Shown here piece by piece: positions 53,247 through 62,148 of a DNA stretch of 64,000 nucleotides (position 1 is the stretch's first letter; every line of letters begins with the position of its first letter). The stretch comes from Oscillospiraceae bacterium (lineage in GTDB: Bacteria; Bacillota; Clostridia; Oscillospirales; Acutalibacteraceae). Position numbers and translations under genes: made by a program. The stretch covers positions 1-64,000 of the forward strand of contig JALEQX010000011.1 of the NCBI GenBank assembly GCA_022763825.1, in the 5' to 3' direction. The notes beneath the pieces are model-generated. The model was not told where the DNA came from. It did no database searches and worked only from the letters and a program-made list of their open reading frames with translations.

Positions 53247-53334
53247 GTCCGCGTCAGGACTTTTGTCCCGGCGCGGACTTTTATTTTACTTCATTTTTCA
53301 TTCTCAGAGCAATATAAAGGAGGAAAAATTTATT

Positions 53335-54201
53335 TTATCTGAGCGTACCGTTTACAACCACCGTTGTAACGCCGGGCGTCGATGTAACCTCACCGGTTGC
53401 CGGGTTCTGTGTAAACGTCGCCGCGGGAACTGTGAGCGAATACGCGCTTGCCGCGGCGGGAAGGGTCAGAAGTCCCGAAGCATAAGTATAATCCGCAGAA
53501 GGTACCGCCGTGCCGTTGACCGTTATCGAATTGATTACGGGCGCGGGGTTGAACGTATCGGAGAGAACCACGTTTGACGCGGGTGTATTTCCGTAGTTAT
53601 AAAGAGTAAATGTGTAGGTTATTGCGCCTCCGTCTGTGAGGGTTTCGGGGCTTATAGCCTTAAACATTGTAACTCTCGCAAAGTCGTCCGCAGTAACGGT
53701 CGCGCTCGCGCTTGCGCTCTGTCCGAGTCCTTGCGCCGTCGCCGTAACGGTATTGGTTATCGTCGAGTCGGAAGCGCCCGAAGCGTACGAATTGGGAACT
53801 GCATTATAAACGATAAGCGCGTTTGCCCCGGAGGCAAGCGACGGAATTGTAAATGTAACCGCCGACGATGTGACCGTCGGGGTAAGGTCTGATGAGTAAA
53901 CGCCGTTTACATAGAGCTTTGCAGGTCCCGTATAAGTAAGCGGTACTGCCGTCGCGCCCGCGAACGCATAGGTACCGAGGTTATCGGTGACCGTAATATT
54001 ATTGAGCGCCGCCGCGCCGTTATTTATAAGACTTATCGTATACGCGATATTCGACCCGGGAGTATAGTCCGAACCGACCGCGGTTTTTGCCAAAGCCAAG
54101 GTATCCTCTATTACAGCTGTCGCAACGTTTGAAATCGCAGAACCGCTCTGCGCACCGTAGGCATATGTAAGAGAAGCCTGGTTTGTTATGGATACAGCCA
54201 T
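53335..54201 (-). CDS. DUF11-repeat protein without signal peptide
   Basis: 288 residues, Ala/Thr/Ser/Val-rich, with two DUF11-type beta-sandwich repeats. Typical segments are SNIAYTISLINNGAAALNNITVTDNLG and GAITYTFTLYNYGNTPASNVVLSDTF, seen near residues 50 and 190. DUF11 is usual in secreted surface proteins, but this protein starts MAVSITNQASLTYAYG with no signal peptide. Similar leaderless DUF11 proteins occur in spore-forming Clostridia; a spore-coat or released structural role is possible. The start ATG 54201 has GAGAGG upstream. Confidence 0.8.
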   Translation of the reverse strand: MAVSITNQASLTYAYGAQSGSAISNVATAVIEDTLALAKTAVGSDYTPGSNIAYTISLINNGAAALNNITVTDNLGTYAFAGATAVPLTYTGPAKLYVNGVYSSDLTPTVTSSAVTFTIPSLASGANALIVYNAVPNSYASGASDSTITNTVTATAQGLGQSASASATVTADDFARVTMFKAISPETLTDGGAITYTFTLYNYGNTPASNVVLSDTFNPAPVINSITVNGTAVPSADYTYASGLLTLPAAASAYSLTVPAATFTQNPATGEVTSTPGVTTVVVNGTLR

Positions 54202-54311
54202 TATATCAACCTCTCGTTTCTTTAATTATTCGAGGGAATACCCCTCGGTATATAATATGAGAAACCCGAGAGTTGGTGCGGACAAATATTTTACCCGCGC
54301 CGGCTGTCTTA

Positions 54312-54992
54312 TTAATATAATATACTTGGTTTTATTTTATATACAACGGTAAATTCCTGTATGACGTCGCCCGTTTCGCTGTTTTTGCATTCATAGTTAA
54401 CAATGTATTTACCGCGCCTGTGCGGTACGAATTTTATAATAAAACTTTCGTATGAATACGGGTTATTTTCGGGTACGCCCTTTGATTCGACAGTAATTTC
54501 CGCAGCGTCCTTACTGCATGAAGCCGTCCACGCGCACCCGCTTTTGACCGGTGCATTCAGAGCGTCTATATAAAAAGTGTCGCCTTTTCGTCCCTTAATT
54601 ATAATTGTTCCGGGCTTTTGTATCCGGCACGCCGTTTTGAGCATTTCGCTCACGTCGTTCTCGTCAACCCTGCCGTCCGAATTGCAGTCGTAATATGTGC
54701 CCGGAGGAAAGCTCCCGCCTTGTTTTTCATATTTTCGAATCAGTTTTAAGCATTTTCTTGCGTCAAAAACGGTTAAAAATCCGTCGGAATCGTTGTCGCC
54801 CGGACGTGAAAAAGATTCATATCCCGGAATGTACTTCGGGAAAATAATATCCCAAATACTTTCTTTGAGATCACCGCCGGACGGATGACTTTCATACTCC
54901 GAAGGCTGTTCGGTCACGGCGAATGAATTAAGGGATAAAATCATAATCAGAACAAGAATAATAAGGAATAAATTGCCGAAGTCTTTTTTCAT
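54312..54992 (-). CDS. Secreted dockerin-like protein with chagasin-like C-domain
   Basis: 226 residues. The signal peptide (NLFLIILVLIMILSLNSFA) is followed by a dockerin-type pair (GDNDSDGFLTVFDARKCLK and DCNSDGRVDENDVSEMLK). The C-terminal 100 residues look like an I42 chagasin-type immunoglobulin fold: GDTFYIDALNAPVKSGCAW, then SFIIKFVPHRRGKYIVNYE. I42 proteins inhibit papain-like cysteine proteases. The loop motif GCAW is only a weak match to the family NPTTGYxW. The gene is the first of three adjacent dockerin genes on this strand. Confidence 0.75.
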   Translation of the reverse strand: MKKDFGNLFLIILVLIMILSLNSFAVTEQPSEYESHPSGGDLKESIWDIIFPKYIPGYESFSRPGDNDSDGFLTVFDARKCLKLIRKYEKQGGSFPPGTYYDCNSDGRVDENDVSEMLKTACRIQKPGTIIIKGRKGDTFYIDALNAPVKSGCAWTASCSKDAAEITVESKGVPENNPYSYESFIIKFVPHRRGKYIVNYECKNSETGDVIQEFTVVYKIKPSILY

Positions 54993-55130
54993 AGTAACTC
55001 CTCCGTTTTTGTCCCGATTCTATTTTACATTATGAAAAGGAAAAAATATATAATTATAACGGCAATGTAACTATTTTCGTTTAAATAAACATACGGACAA
55101 ATATATAATTGCATAATTTACACAAAACAA

Positions 55131-55161
55131 GGCAATGAACCGAATCAATCGGCACATTGCC
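55131..55161 (-). terminator. Terminator of the dockerin gene ending at 55170
   Basis: On the minus strand GGCAATG-TGCCGA and TCGGTT-CATTGCC form a stem, followed by TTGTTTTG. Confidence 0.78.
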
Positions 55162-55169
55162 TAAGTCTT

Positions 55170-55772
55170 TTATTCGATACAGGTTATTTCGAACAGCGCG
55201 TATCTCTCTACCTCATCGGTATAGCCGATCTGCTCAACCTCAAACGTATAAGTTCCCGGTTGTGCAGGCGTTACATGAAGAATGTGTCTATCGGAATCGC
55301 CGGGATTTGATGGTTTTTTATGAGGTATTATCTCACGTTCTATCTTTAATTCGTCAGAACTCTCCGTCAAACAAACCAATTTCCACAAGGTGTTAAACGG
55401 CCCGAATTTTAATTCCTGTCCTACGCGGAGCGTTACAGGGAAACCGCCGAGTTTTGCACAATATCTAAGAAGTATTCTCGCGTCCGCCGCCGTTATTTTA
55501 CCGTCAAAGTTTACATCCGCGTTTTTTTTCTGATAGTCCTCCAAATCTTCAAGTTTTGCAGAAAACCTTAACACATCGCGCGCAGCCGCGGCATTACGTT
55601 CATAACTTACATAACCGTTATTAATTACTTTGTGTACATATCCCGGAAAAAAATCTAATTCGACACCGTCGGTTTTTTCTTCCGTTTGGTCGGTAACCGA
55701 AACCGCTCCAGTCGGCAGAATAAAACCGATAATCATTAATACGGACAATATAAATGTAATAATACGTTTCAT
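55170..55772 (-). CDS. Secreted dockerin-like protein, first repeat degenerate
   Basis: 200 residues with a signal peptide (IITFILSVLMIIGFILPTGAVS). The dockerin region is near residues 43-105. The second repeat DVNFDGKITAADARILLRY is intact, but the first has lost its calcium loop and keeps only the helix (AAARDVLRFSAKL). The C-terminal 95 residues (VTLRVGQELKFGPFNTLWK to TYTFEVEQIGYTDE) resemble the chagasin-like domain of the neighbour. Cohesin binding may be weakened. The start ATG 55772 has AAGGAG upstream. Confidence 0.78.
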   Translation of the reverse strand: MKRIITFILSVLMIIGFILPTGAVSVTDQTEEKTDGVELDFFPGYVHKVINNGYVSYERNAAAARDVLRFSAKLEDLEDYQKKNADVNFDGKITAADARILLRYCAKLGGFPVTLRVGQELKFGPFNTLWKLVCLTESSDELKIEREIIPHKKPSNPGDSDRHILHVTPAQPGTYTFEVEQIGYTDEVERYALFEITCIE

Positions 55773-55802
55773 AAAGAATCGCTCCTTTTTATTATAAAAA
55801 AT

Positions 55803-56150
55803 TTATGTAAAATACGGAAACTCTGTTTCCAAATTTGAAGAATATCGAAGAACAAACTGCGCGTCGCTTGACGTAAGGGAACCGCTGCCGTCGATATCGG
55901 AACGAACAAACTGTTCATCGCTATAACTTTCAAGTCTTGAACAATATCTTAAAATTAATCTTGAATCTGTTGCTGTAACAAAACCGCTGAAGTCCGCATC
56001 TCCCATATTAATTTTTAAAGATCTGTTTGCGCTTCTGTTAATAACATAACCGACTCCGCCTCCGTAATTATTAATTGAATTAGAATTAAAAGCATTATAT
56101 GTTATCCAACCGTATCCATTTTGTCCCCGGTTAGAACCATAGGAATTCAA
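55803..56150 (-). CDS. Small dockerin-type protein or gene remnant
   Basis: 115 residues from TTG 56150. The C-terminus has two good repeats, GDADFSGFVTATDSRLILR and DIDGSGSLTSSDAQFVLR. The N-terminal part (Asn/Gly-rich, GWITYNAFNSNSIN) is not recognised and no signal peptide is visible. The frame stays open upstream to about 56210. The only ATG with a ribosome site (GGAGGACAAAGCA, ATG at 56211) is in another frame and stops after 13 codons. One T fewer in its TTTT would join it to this frame. It may be a broken gene. Confidence 0.55.
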   Translation of the reverse strand: MNSYGSNRGQNGYGWITYNAFNSNSINNYGGGVGYVINRSANRSLKINMGDADFSGFVTATDSRLILRYCSRLESYSDEQFVRSDIDGSGSLTSSDAQFVLRYSSNLETEFPYFT

Positions 56151-56340
56151 ATACTTAAAAGAAAAGAAACTAAATACAGGTCTTTGATTTTTTAGAATGT
56201 TTACAAAACATTGCTTTGTCCTCCGTTTTTTGTAATTTTATTATACGATAAATAAATAAAAATGTAAATAATTGTTTCATTTTTGTAATTATTTTCGTTA
56301 AAATATCCATAGAAACGGATTTTAAATTGCATATTTCACA

Positions 56341-56381
56341 TAAAAATAAGACAGCATGCCGAAGTTTTTTTCAACATACTG
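56341..56381 (-). terminator. Terminator of the ior-aminotransferase operon
   Basis: On the minus strand CAGTATGTTG pairs with CGGCATGCTG (three G-U), followed by TCTTATTTTTAT. Confidence 0.72.
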
Positions 56382-56405
56382 CCCAATATTTTTAACGGTA
56401 TTTTC

Positions 56406-57602
56406 TTATTTTGCTTTTACAGAGTCCTCATACGCCTTTTTAAACGCGGGAATCGAGCGGACTATCATATCATACGATACGCAGTACGAGGCTCTGACAT
56501 ATCCCGGACAGCCGAACGAATCGGCGGGGACAAGCAGAAGGTCGTACTTTTTGCATATCTCGCTGAACGCGTTGTCGTCGCCGTCGGGAGCTTCTATGAA
56601 CATATAGAACGCGCCGTCGGGGCTTGCGCATTTATAGCCGATATCCGTAAGCGATTTATAGAGATAATCCCTGTTCTTTCTGTACGCCTCGATGTCGGGA
56701 CGGACAGACGCGCACTTCTCGATAACGCGCTGGAAGAGCGACGGAGCGCACACGAAACCGCTGCACCTTGCCGCGCCTGCAACAGCCGCGTACAGACGCG
56801 CTGAATCGTCGGCTTCTTTAGGAACGAGGACATATCCTATACGCTCACCGGGGAGCGAAAGCGACTTACTGTACGAATAGCACACGATTGTGTTTTTATA
56901 GAACTTCGCGGTGAACGGAGTCGGAACCGACGTAAAATTAAGCTCTCTGTACGGCTCGTCGGAGATAAGATAAACGGGGTGAGAGAACTCCGCCGACTTC
57001 TTTTCAAGAAGCGCGCCGAGCTTCTTCACCGTATCCTCAGAATAAACCGTACCCGACGGGTTGTTGGGCGAATTTATAATAACCGCCTGCGTATTTTCGG
57101 TTATCATATTTTCAAGTTCCGAAAAATTAATCTGAAAATGCTCCTTGTCCGCGCTTACGCATTTAAATGTAAGACCGTTTGACTCTGCAAAGCATTTATA
57201 CTCGGGGAAATACGGAGCAACTGCGATAAGCTCGCTTTTTTCATTCGCGCATAACGCTCTGAATACAGAGATAAGCGAAGCCGCCGCACCGCACGTAAGG
57301 TACAATTCGCCCGCTTCGTACGAAGTGCCGAAACGCGAATTGAGATCGTCCGCAATAGCTTTTCTTGCGCCGAAATCGCCTACGGCGCTCGTATAGCCGT
57401 GAACGTCTATCGGGTCGCGCTCGTTTAATATATCAATAATCGCCGTCTTGACTTCTTCGGGTGCGGGAACGCTCGGATTGCCGAGAGAATAATCATATAC
57501 GTTCTCAGCTCCGACAACGGCTTTGCGCTGACTGCCGTACTCGAACAAATCTCTTATAGTCGAGCGGTTGCTGCCGTAAAAATAATATTTTTCGTTTAAC
57601 AC
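56406..57602 (-). CDS. Pyridoxal-phosphate aminotransferase, class I
   Basis: 398 residues of the aspartate/aromatic aminotransferase fold. SPNNPSGTVYS, ISDEPYREL and the Schiff-base Lys in CYSYSKSLSLPGERIGY are all present. It lies three bases after iorB in one transcript with iorAB, so an aromatic amino acid is the likely substrate: it would supply the arylpyruvate that IorAB oxidises. In Oscillospiraceae similar enzymes act on several amino acids, so the substrate stays open. Confidence 0.9.
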   Translation of the reverse strand: MLNEKYYFYGSNRSTIRDLFEYGSQRKAVVGAENVYDYSLGNPSVPAPEEVKTAIIDILNERDPIDVHGYTSAVGDFGARKAIADDLNSRFGTSYEAGELYLTCGAAASLISVFRALCANEKSELIAVAPYFPEYKCFAESNGLTFKCVSADKEHFQINFSELENMITENTQAVIINSPNNPSGTVYSEDTVKKLGALLEKKSAEFSHPVYLISDEPYRELNFTSVPTPFTAKFYKNTIVCYSYSKSLSLPGERIGYVLVPKEADDSARLYAAVAGAARCSGFVCAPSLFQRVIEKCASVRPDIEAYRKNRDYLYKSLTDIGYKCASPDGAFYMFIEAPDGDDNAFSEICKKYDLLLVPADSFGCPGYVRASYCVSYDMIVRSIPAFKKAYEDSVKAK

Positions 57603-57605
57603 GTT

Positions 57606-58184
57606 TTACGCCCCCTGATGCTCAAAGCCCGCTCTGAACGCCTTGAGATTTATATCAAGAATCTTTTCGGGAAGAACCTCTTTCAAAACTTCCTCCCAGT
57701 CTATATCGGTCATGCCCGTAGCCTTTATCATCGCGCCGAGCAGAACGATATTCATACATCTCGCATTGCCCAATTCAACCGCGATATGACCCGCGTCGAG
57801 AACGACGGTCTTAAAATTCTTCTGCATAGCTTCGACCGTTCCCTCAGGGTATTCGCACATACCCGAGGCTACGCTCATGGGTACTATTTCGTAATCGTTG
57901 ATAACCGCGGTGCCGTCCTTTTTAAGGAAATGCGAATATCTGACGGCTTCCATTTTTTCAAACGAGATAAGCATATCCGCCTGTCCCTCGCCGATAATCG
58001 GCGAGTAAACCTTATCGCCGTAGCGAATCTGAGTTGAAACGCTTCCTCCGCGCTGGCTCATACCGTGAACCTCGCTCATTTTAACGTCGTAACCCGCCTT
58101 GATAAGTCCGCGGGTGAGTATCTTGCTGACAAGGATAGCTCCCTGTCCTCCGACTCCTACTATAAGTAAGCTTCTTACCGGCAT
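57606..58184 (-). CDS. iorB: Indolepyruvate ferredoxin oxidoreductase, beta subunit
   Basis: 192-residue small subunit that, with IorA, oxidises arylpyruvates to aryl-acetyl-CoA and reduces ferredoxin. The gamma-type domain signature GVGGQGAILVSKIL is at the N-terminus, followed by SEVHGMSQRGGSVSTQIRYG. The start is ATG 58184, with AGGAGGAGAAA upstream and the iorA stop codon just before it. It is a standard partner arrangement. Confidence 0.94.
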   Translation of the reverse strand: MPVRSLLIVGVGGQGAILVSKILTRGLIKAGYDVKMSEVHGMSQRGGSVSTQIRYGDKVYSPIIGEGQADMLISFEKMEAVRYSHFLKKDGTAVINDYEIVPMSVASGMCEYPEGTVEAMQKNFKTVVLDAGHIAVELGNARCMNIVLLGAMIKATGMTDIDWEEVLKEVLPEKILDINLKAFRAGFEHQGA

Positions 58185-58185
58185 C

Positions 58186-59934
58186 TTATTTCTCCTCCTT
58201 TTCAATCGCGCCGAACGGGCATACCTGATTGCATACCGTACAGCCTACGCAGAGCGTTCTGTCAATATCGGCTTTTCCATCCTTCATTGAAATAGCGGGA
58301 CAGCCGACTTTCAGGCACTTTTTACAGCTTCTGCATTTATCAGTATTGACATGGCACATACCGATGTCATGTTTGACTTTCTTAAGGAGAAGGCACGGTC
58401 TGCGCGTGATAATCGCCGCGGGAACCTCGCTGTTAAGCGCGTCGTTTACAGCCTTTTCCATGGCGGTAAGATCCTGCGGGTCGACGATTATAACATTCTG
58501 ATAACCCATAGCTTCGAGAAGTTTTTCGGGTCTTATTGCGGGAGCGGGCTCGCCCATGAGAGTCTCACCGCTGCCGGGGTTGTCCTGCTGACCGGTCATA
58601 CCGGTAATCGAGTTATCAAGAATACAGGGGATGATTCGTCCCTTATTATAAATAATCTCCGCAGCGCCCGTCATTCCCGAATGGAAGAACGTCGAGTCGC
58701 CGACTATGCCGAATACTTTTTTATCGTTCTCGCCCATGACCTCGAACGCCTTTGAAATACCCATGCCGACGCTTAGACCGCCGCCCATACATACGCAAGT
58801 GTCCGTAGCGCTGAGGGGCTTCGCGCTGCCGAGGGTGTAGCATCCGATATCGCCCGAGATAACGTAGTTTCTGCCTTTTCCGAGAGTGTAGAAGAATCCT
58901 CTGTGCGGGCATCCGGGACAGAGTACGGGAGGTCTGCCGACCGCCTTTACGTCAAGCTCTGTAAACTCGGCTTTTTTGCCGAAAATACACTCGTTTAATA
59001 TCTGCGGGTTAAGCTCGTACATATTCGGAACAACGTCCTTGCCGATACAGTCGATACCGGCGGCCTTAATCTGCTCCTCCATGAACGGCTCGAGCTCCTC
59101 GATAACATAGAGTTTCTTAACCTTTGAAGCGAAATCCTTAATAAGCTTCATGGGCATGGGATATGTAAATCCTAACTTAAGGAACGACGTGTCCTCGGGG
59201 AAAACTTCCTTTGCGTACTGATACGCAACGCCCGCCGTAATAACGCCGACATCCGAGCCGTTCATTTCGACCTTATTAAGTTTCGACGTGCATGCAAACT
59301 CAGCCATATCCTTTAACTTCTGTTCGAGGATAGGATGATGCGCCATTGCATTCGCGGGAGTGGAAACGAACTTCGTCGGATTCTTTTTATATCCCTCATA
59401 TTTAAAATCGTATCTCTCGCCGGGCTCCACAAGGCTCTTCGAATGACATACTCTCGTAGTGACTCTGAAAAGTACGGGGATATCGAATTTCTCGCTTATC
59501 TCGTACGCTTCCTTAATAAAATCCTTACACTCCTGCGAATCCGACGGCTCTATCATAGCCATCTTCGCGCTCTTTGCATAGTAGCGGTTGTCCTGCTCGT
59601 TCTGGGATGAATGCATCGACGGGTCGTCCGCGCTTATAATTACGAATCCCCTGCCGATACCGTTGTACGTCGCCGTGAATATCGGGTCGGCCGCTACGTT
59701 CATTCCGACGTGCTTCATCGCGCAGACGGAGCGAACTCCGCCGATTGACGCGCCGTACGCGACCTCCGCCGCGACCTTTTCGTTGGGCGCCCACTCGCAG
59801 TAAACGTCCTTATATTTCGGGAGATTTTCGAAAATCTCCGTGCTGGGTGTTCCGGGGTATGCGGAGCCTACCTTGACTCCCGCTTCCCACAGTCCGAGAG
59901 CCGCTGCCTCGTTGCCGGACATAAGCTGTTTCAT
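58186..59934 (-). CDS. iorA: Indolepyruvate ferredoxin oxidoreductase, alpha subunit
   Basis: 582-residue subunit. The N-terminus MKQLMSGNEAAALGLWEAGV is the IorA pyruvate-oxidoreductase domain. The TPP-binding core has GDIGCYTLG, VCMGGGLSVGMG and GDSTFFHSGMTGAAEI with the Asn in LDNSITGMTGQQ. The C-terminal ferredoxin domain has CRSCKKCLKVGCP and CVGCTVCNQVCPFGA. Electrons pass from the TPP intermediate through these clusters to ferredoxin. It is the first gene of the operon, with a promoter about 50 bp upstream. Confidence 0.95.
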   Translation of the reverse strand: MKQLMSGNEAAALGLWEAGVKVGSAYPGTPSTEIFENLPKYKDVYCEWAPNEKVAAEVAYGASIGGVRSVCAMKHVGMNVAADPIFTATYNGIGRGFVIISADDPSMHSSQNEQDNRYYAKSAKMAMIEPSDSQECKDFIKEAYEISEKFDIPVLFRVTTRVCHSKSLVEPGERYDFKYEGYKKNPTKFVSTPANAMAHHPILEQKLKDMAEFACTSKLNKVEMNGSDVGVITAGVAYQYAKEVFPEDTSFLKLGFTYPMPMKLIKDFASKVKKLYVIEELEPFMEEQIKAAGIDCIGKDVVPNMYELNPQILNECIFGKKAEFTELDVKAVGRPPVLCPGCPHRGFFYTLGKGRNYVISGDIGCYTLGSAKPLSATDTCVCMGGGLSVGMGISKAFEVMGENDKKVFGIVGDSTFFHSGMTGAAEIIYNKGRIIPCILDNSITGMTGQQDNPGSGETLMGEPAPAIRPEKLLEAMGYQNVIIVDPQDLTAMEKAVNDALNSEVPAAIITRRPCLLLKKVKHDIGMCHVNTDKCRSCKKCLKVGCPAISMKDGKADIDRTLCVGCTVCNQVCPFGAIEKEEK

Positions 59935-59982
59935 AATATATCACCTTTTCCGTATTTTCTTATATAATTATACATTATTATA

Positions 59983-60011
59983 ATTATAGCACGCCCGTAC
60001 GCGTAATACAA
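59983..60011 (-). promoter_or_regulatory. Promoter of the iorA operon
   Basis: On the minus strand TTGTAT (60006-60011) and TATAAT (59983-59988) are separated by 17 bp. Confidence 0.7.
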
Positions 60012-60067
60012 CGTAAATTTTTTATTCCTATACGAGTCAAATTTTGTGAACGTTGACACGATTTTCA

Positions 60068-60096
60068 TTGTTTTTTAACTTTAAATATGTTATTAT
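60068..60096 (+). promoter_or_regulatory. Promoter of the DUF2207-like gene run
   Basis: TTGTTT (60068-60073) and TATTAT (60091-60096) are separated by 17 bp, divergent from the iorA promoter. Confidence 0.55.
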
Positions 60097-60121
60097 TAAG
60101 AAGAAGGTGCTGAAGATTTTT

Positions 60122-61528
60122 ATGAAAAAACTGATTATATATATTTTCGCCGTGATTTCGCTGATGTCCGCTTTTATTTTAAGCGCGTCCGCCGCCGGCG
60201 CATATTCCATAAAAAAAGTTAATATAACAGCCGAACCGCAGATAAACGGCGACGCGTCTGTCTTGAGCGAATGGACTGTTGAATTCGGCGCAGAGCGAAG
60301 CGGCGGTTTCGAGCTTGAAATTCCTATTCCCGCAAAAGCTGAGTATAAATTTACGTCGGTAGATAATATTTCCGCCGACATCGATTCGTCAAACGTTCCG
60401 CTGAGCGCAGAGGCATCGACCGACATTGACGGCGGGTACGCGGATTATACATATACGCTGAGCGAATCGGACTCCGCGATAAAAGTAAAGTGGAACCTTA
60501 AATGTTTCGGCGAAACGCACGTTTTCAGGCTCTCCTACACTCTTTCCTCGGTCGTAAAAAATATTGACTCGCAAAACGTTTTTTACTGCAATTACATTCC
60601 CGAATCAATTTCGCCCATGTGCGAAAACGCCTCGATAACGGTAAAACTTCCGTCTGACTGCTCGGGCAAAGACGTCGGACTTTTAACATCTAACAATTAT
60701 AAATGCACCAGGGACAAAACCTCCGTAACCTTCACGGGCGGAAAAACGCCGGGCGGAGCGTTTATCGGCATTTCGATTCCGTCGGACAAGTTTACGTCTC
60801 TTCAGACATACACAACTTCGCCCGAGGGCTGGACGGCGGGCAGAATAATCCTGCTTATTATCGCGTGTGCGCTCGCACTGACGGCAATACTCTGTATTAT
60901 ATTCTCAAAACGCATAATGATATTTTTATTCAGACGTTCGTGCCGTAAGAATTCGTATATAGAGCCGAGCGACAAGGCGATTGAATCCGCCATGAAGTCT
61001 CTGAGCGCCGCCGAGATTCTGAAAACAACGTCGTTATCCGTTTACAATGAGGCCGATTTGTTCATTTATACCGTTTTACAGCTGGCGCACAGGGGCGTTC
61101 TGATTAAACACAAAGGCGCTGTTCTTCCGTCGGGCGAGGGCGGAAAGCTTAAAAAACACGAGGAAAAAGCGCTGAGCTTTTTCACCGATGAAAAAACGAA
61201 ATCAAGCGCAGACTTCTACCGCTTTATCAATAAATTCAACAGAAAAGTAAAAGGCGTTTCGCCGTTTGCGTGTCTTAATAAAACAAAGCGCGAACTTTGC
61301 AGAAAATGCTTTGAAATCGAATCGACAGCCGAAACTTACGACGGCATAATAGGCTCGTCGATAAGCGAGGACGTTTTTAAAACGGGCAAAATCTCCGACG
61401 CGGATTTGGTCAGATTCATGTTCAGTGAAAATAACGGAAAAAATCACGTCTCGAACGGACTTTTCGCATTCAGAGAGGTCTACGAGGACGGTTTTGAAGA
61501 AATATTGAAAGAGAAAAAACACGGATAA
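60122..61528 (+). CDS. DUF2207-like membrane protein
   Basis: 468 residues. A signal peptide (LIIYIFAVISLMSAFILSASA) is followed by a beta-rich extracellular part that begins YSIKKVNITAEPQINGDASVLSEWTVEF, as in DUF2207 proteins. A single membrane helix near residue 240 (IILLIIACALALTAILCIIF) precedes a cytoplasmic helical domain of about 200 residues. Function is unknown. The start is ATG 60122 with AGAAGGTG upstream; the longer frame from 60053 has no signal. It begins a run with the cytidylate-kinase-like gene and rpe. Confidence 0.75.
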   Translation: MKKLIIYIFAVISLMSAFILSASAAGAYSIKKVNITAEPQINGDASVLSEWTVEFGAERSGGFELEIPIPAKAEYKFTSVDNISADIDSSNVPLSAEASTDIDGGYADYTYTLSESDSAIKVKWNLKCFGETHVFRLSYTLSSVVKNIDSQNVFYCNYIPESISPMCENASITVKLPSDCSGKDVGLLTSNNYKCTRDKTSVTFTGGKTPGGAFIGISIPSDKFTSLQTYTTSPEGWTAGRIILLIIACALALTAILCIIFSKRIMIFLFRRSCRKNSYIEPSDKAIESAMKSLSAAEILKTTSLSVYNEADLFIYTVLQLAHRGVLIKHKGAVLPSGEGGKLKKHEEKALSFFTDEKTKSSADFYRFINKFNRKVKGVSPFACLNKTKRELCRKCFEIESTAETYDGIIGSSISEDVFKTGKISDADLVRFMFSENNGKNHVSNGLFAFREVYEDGFEEILKEKKHG

Positions 61529-61540
61529 GGGGCGTTAAAA

Positions 61541-62134
61541 ATGAAAAAATACGTTGTAGCTCTCATTCACGAATACGGCTCTGCCGGCAGACTCATAGGC
61601 AAAAAACTGTCCGAAAAGCTCGGTATAGGCTATTATGACAAAGAGATTCTTGCGCTGCTTACGAAGAAAAAGGGCATATCCCCGCATGCGGCGGAAGAAC
61701 TTGACGAAAAAAGAACGTCGAGCTTTCTCTACTCCGTATTTTCCGCCTCGCAGACACGTCCGCTCAACGACGAGGTGTTCATTGCAAAAGCGGATATTAT
61801 AAAGGAGCTTGCCGACGAAAAATCGCCGTGCGTTATCATAGGTTCATGCTGTGACTACATACTCTCCGGCAGGGACGACGTTATAAAGGTGTTCATACAC
61901 GCGCCGTTTGAAAAGAGAAACGAGCGCCTTGCAAACGAATTAAAAGAAAAAAGCGCGAACACACCCGGAATTCTTAAAAAGAAGGACAAGCAGAGAGCGG
62001 ACTACTACAATCATTTCACGTTCAATAAGTGGGGCGACATGAAAAATTACGATTTGTGCATAAACAGCGAGATAGGCGCAGACACCGCCGTCGATTTAAT
62101 TGCCGCCGTGATAGGCGATATGTTTAAAGATTAA
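61541..62134 (+). CDS. Cytidylate kinase-like family protein
   Basis: 197 residues of the cytidylate-kinase-2 family, a P-loop-type fold common in Clostridia. The nucleotide-binding start ALIHEYGSAGRLIGKKLSEKLG resembles the (I/V)SREFGSGG pattern of the family. YYDKEIL, VIIGSCCDYIL and VFIHAPFEKRNERL follow. The biochemical substrate is not established. It has AGGGGCG upstream and lies 12 bp after the previous gene. Confidence 0.85.
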   Translation: MKKYVVALIHEYGSAGRLIGKKLSEKLGIGYYDKEILALLTKKKGISPHAAEELDEKRTSSFLYSVFSASQTRPLNDEVFIAKADIIKELADEKSPCVIIGSCCDYILSGRDDVIKVFIHAPFEKRNERLANELKEKSANTPGILKKKDKQRADYYNHFTFNKWGDMKNYDLCINSEIGADTAVDLIAAVIGDMFKD

Positions 62135-62148
62135 GGAGTTTAATATTT

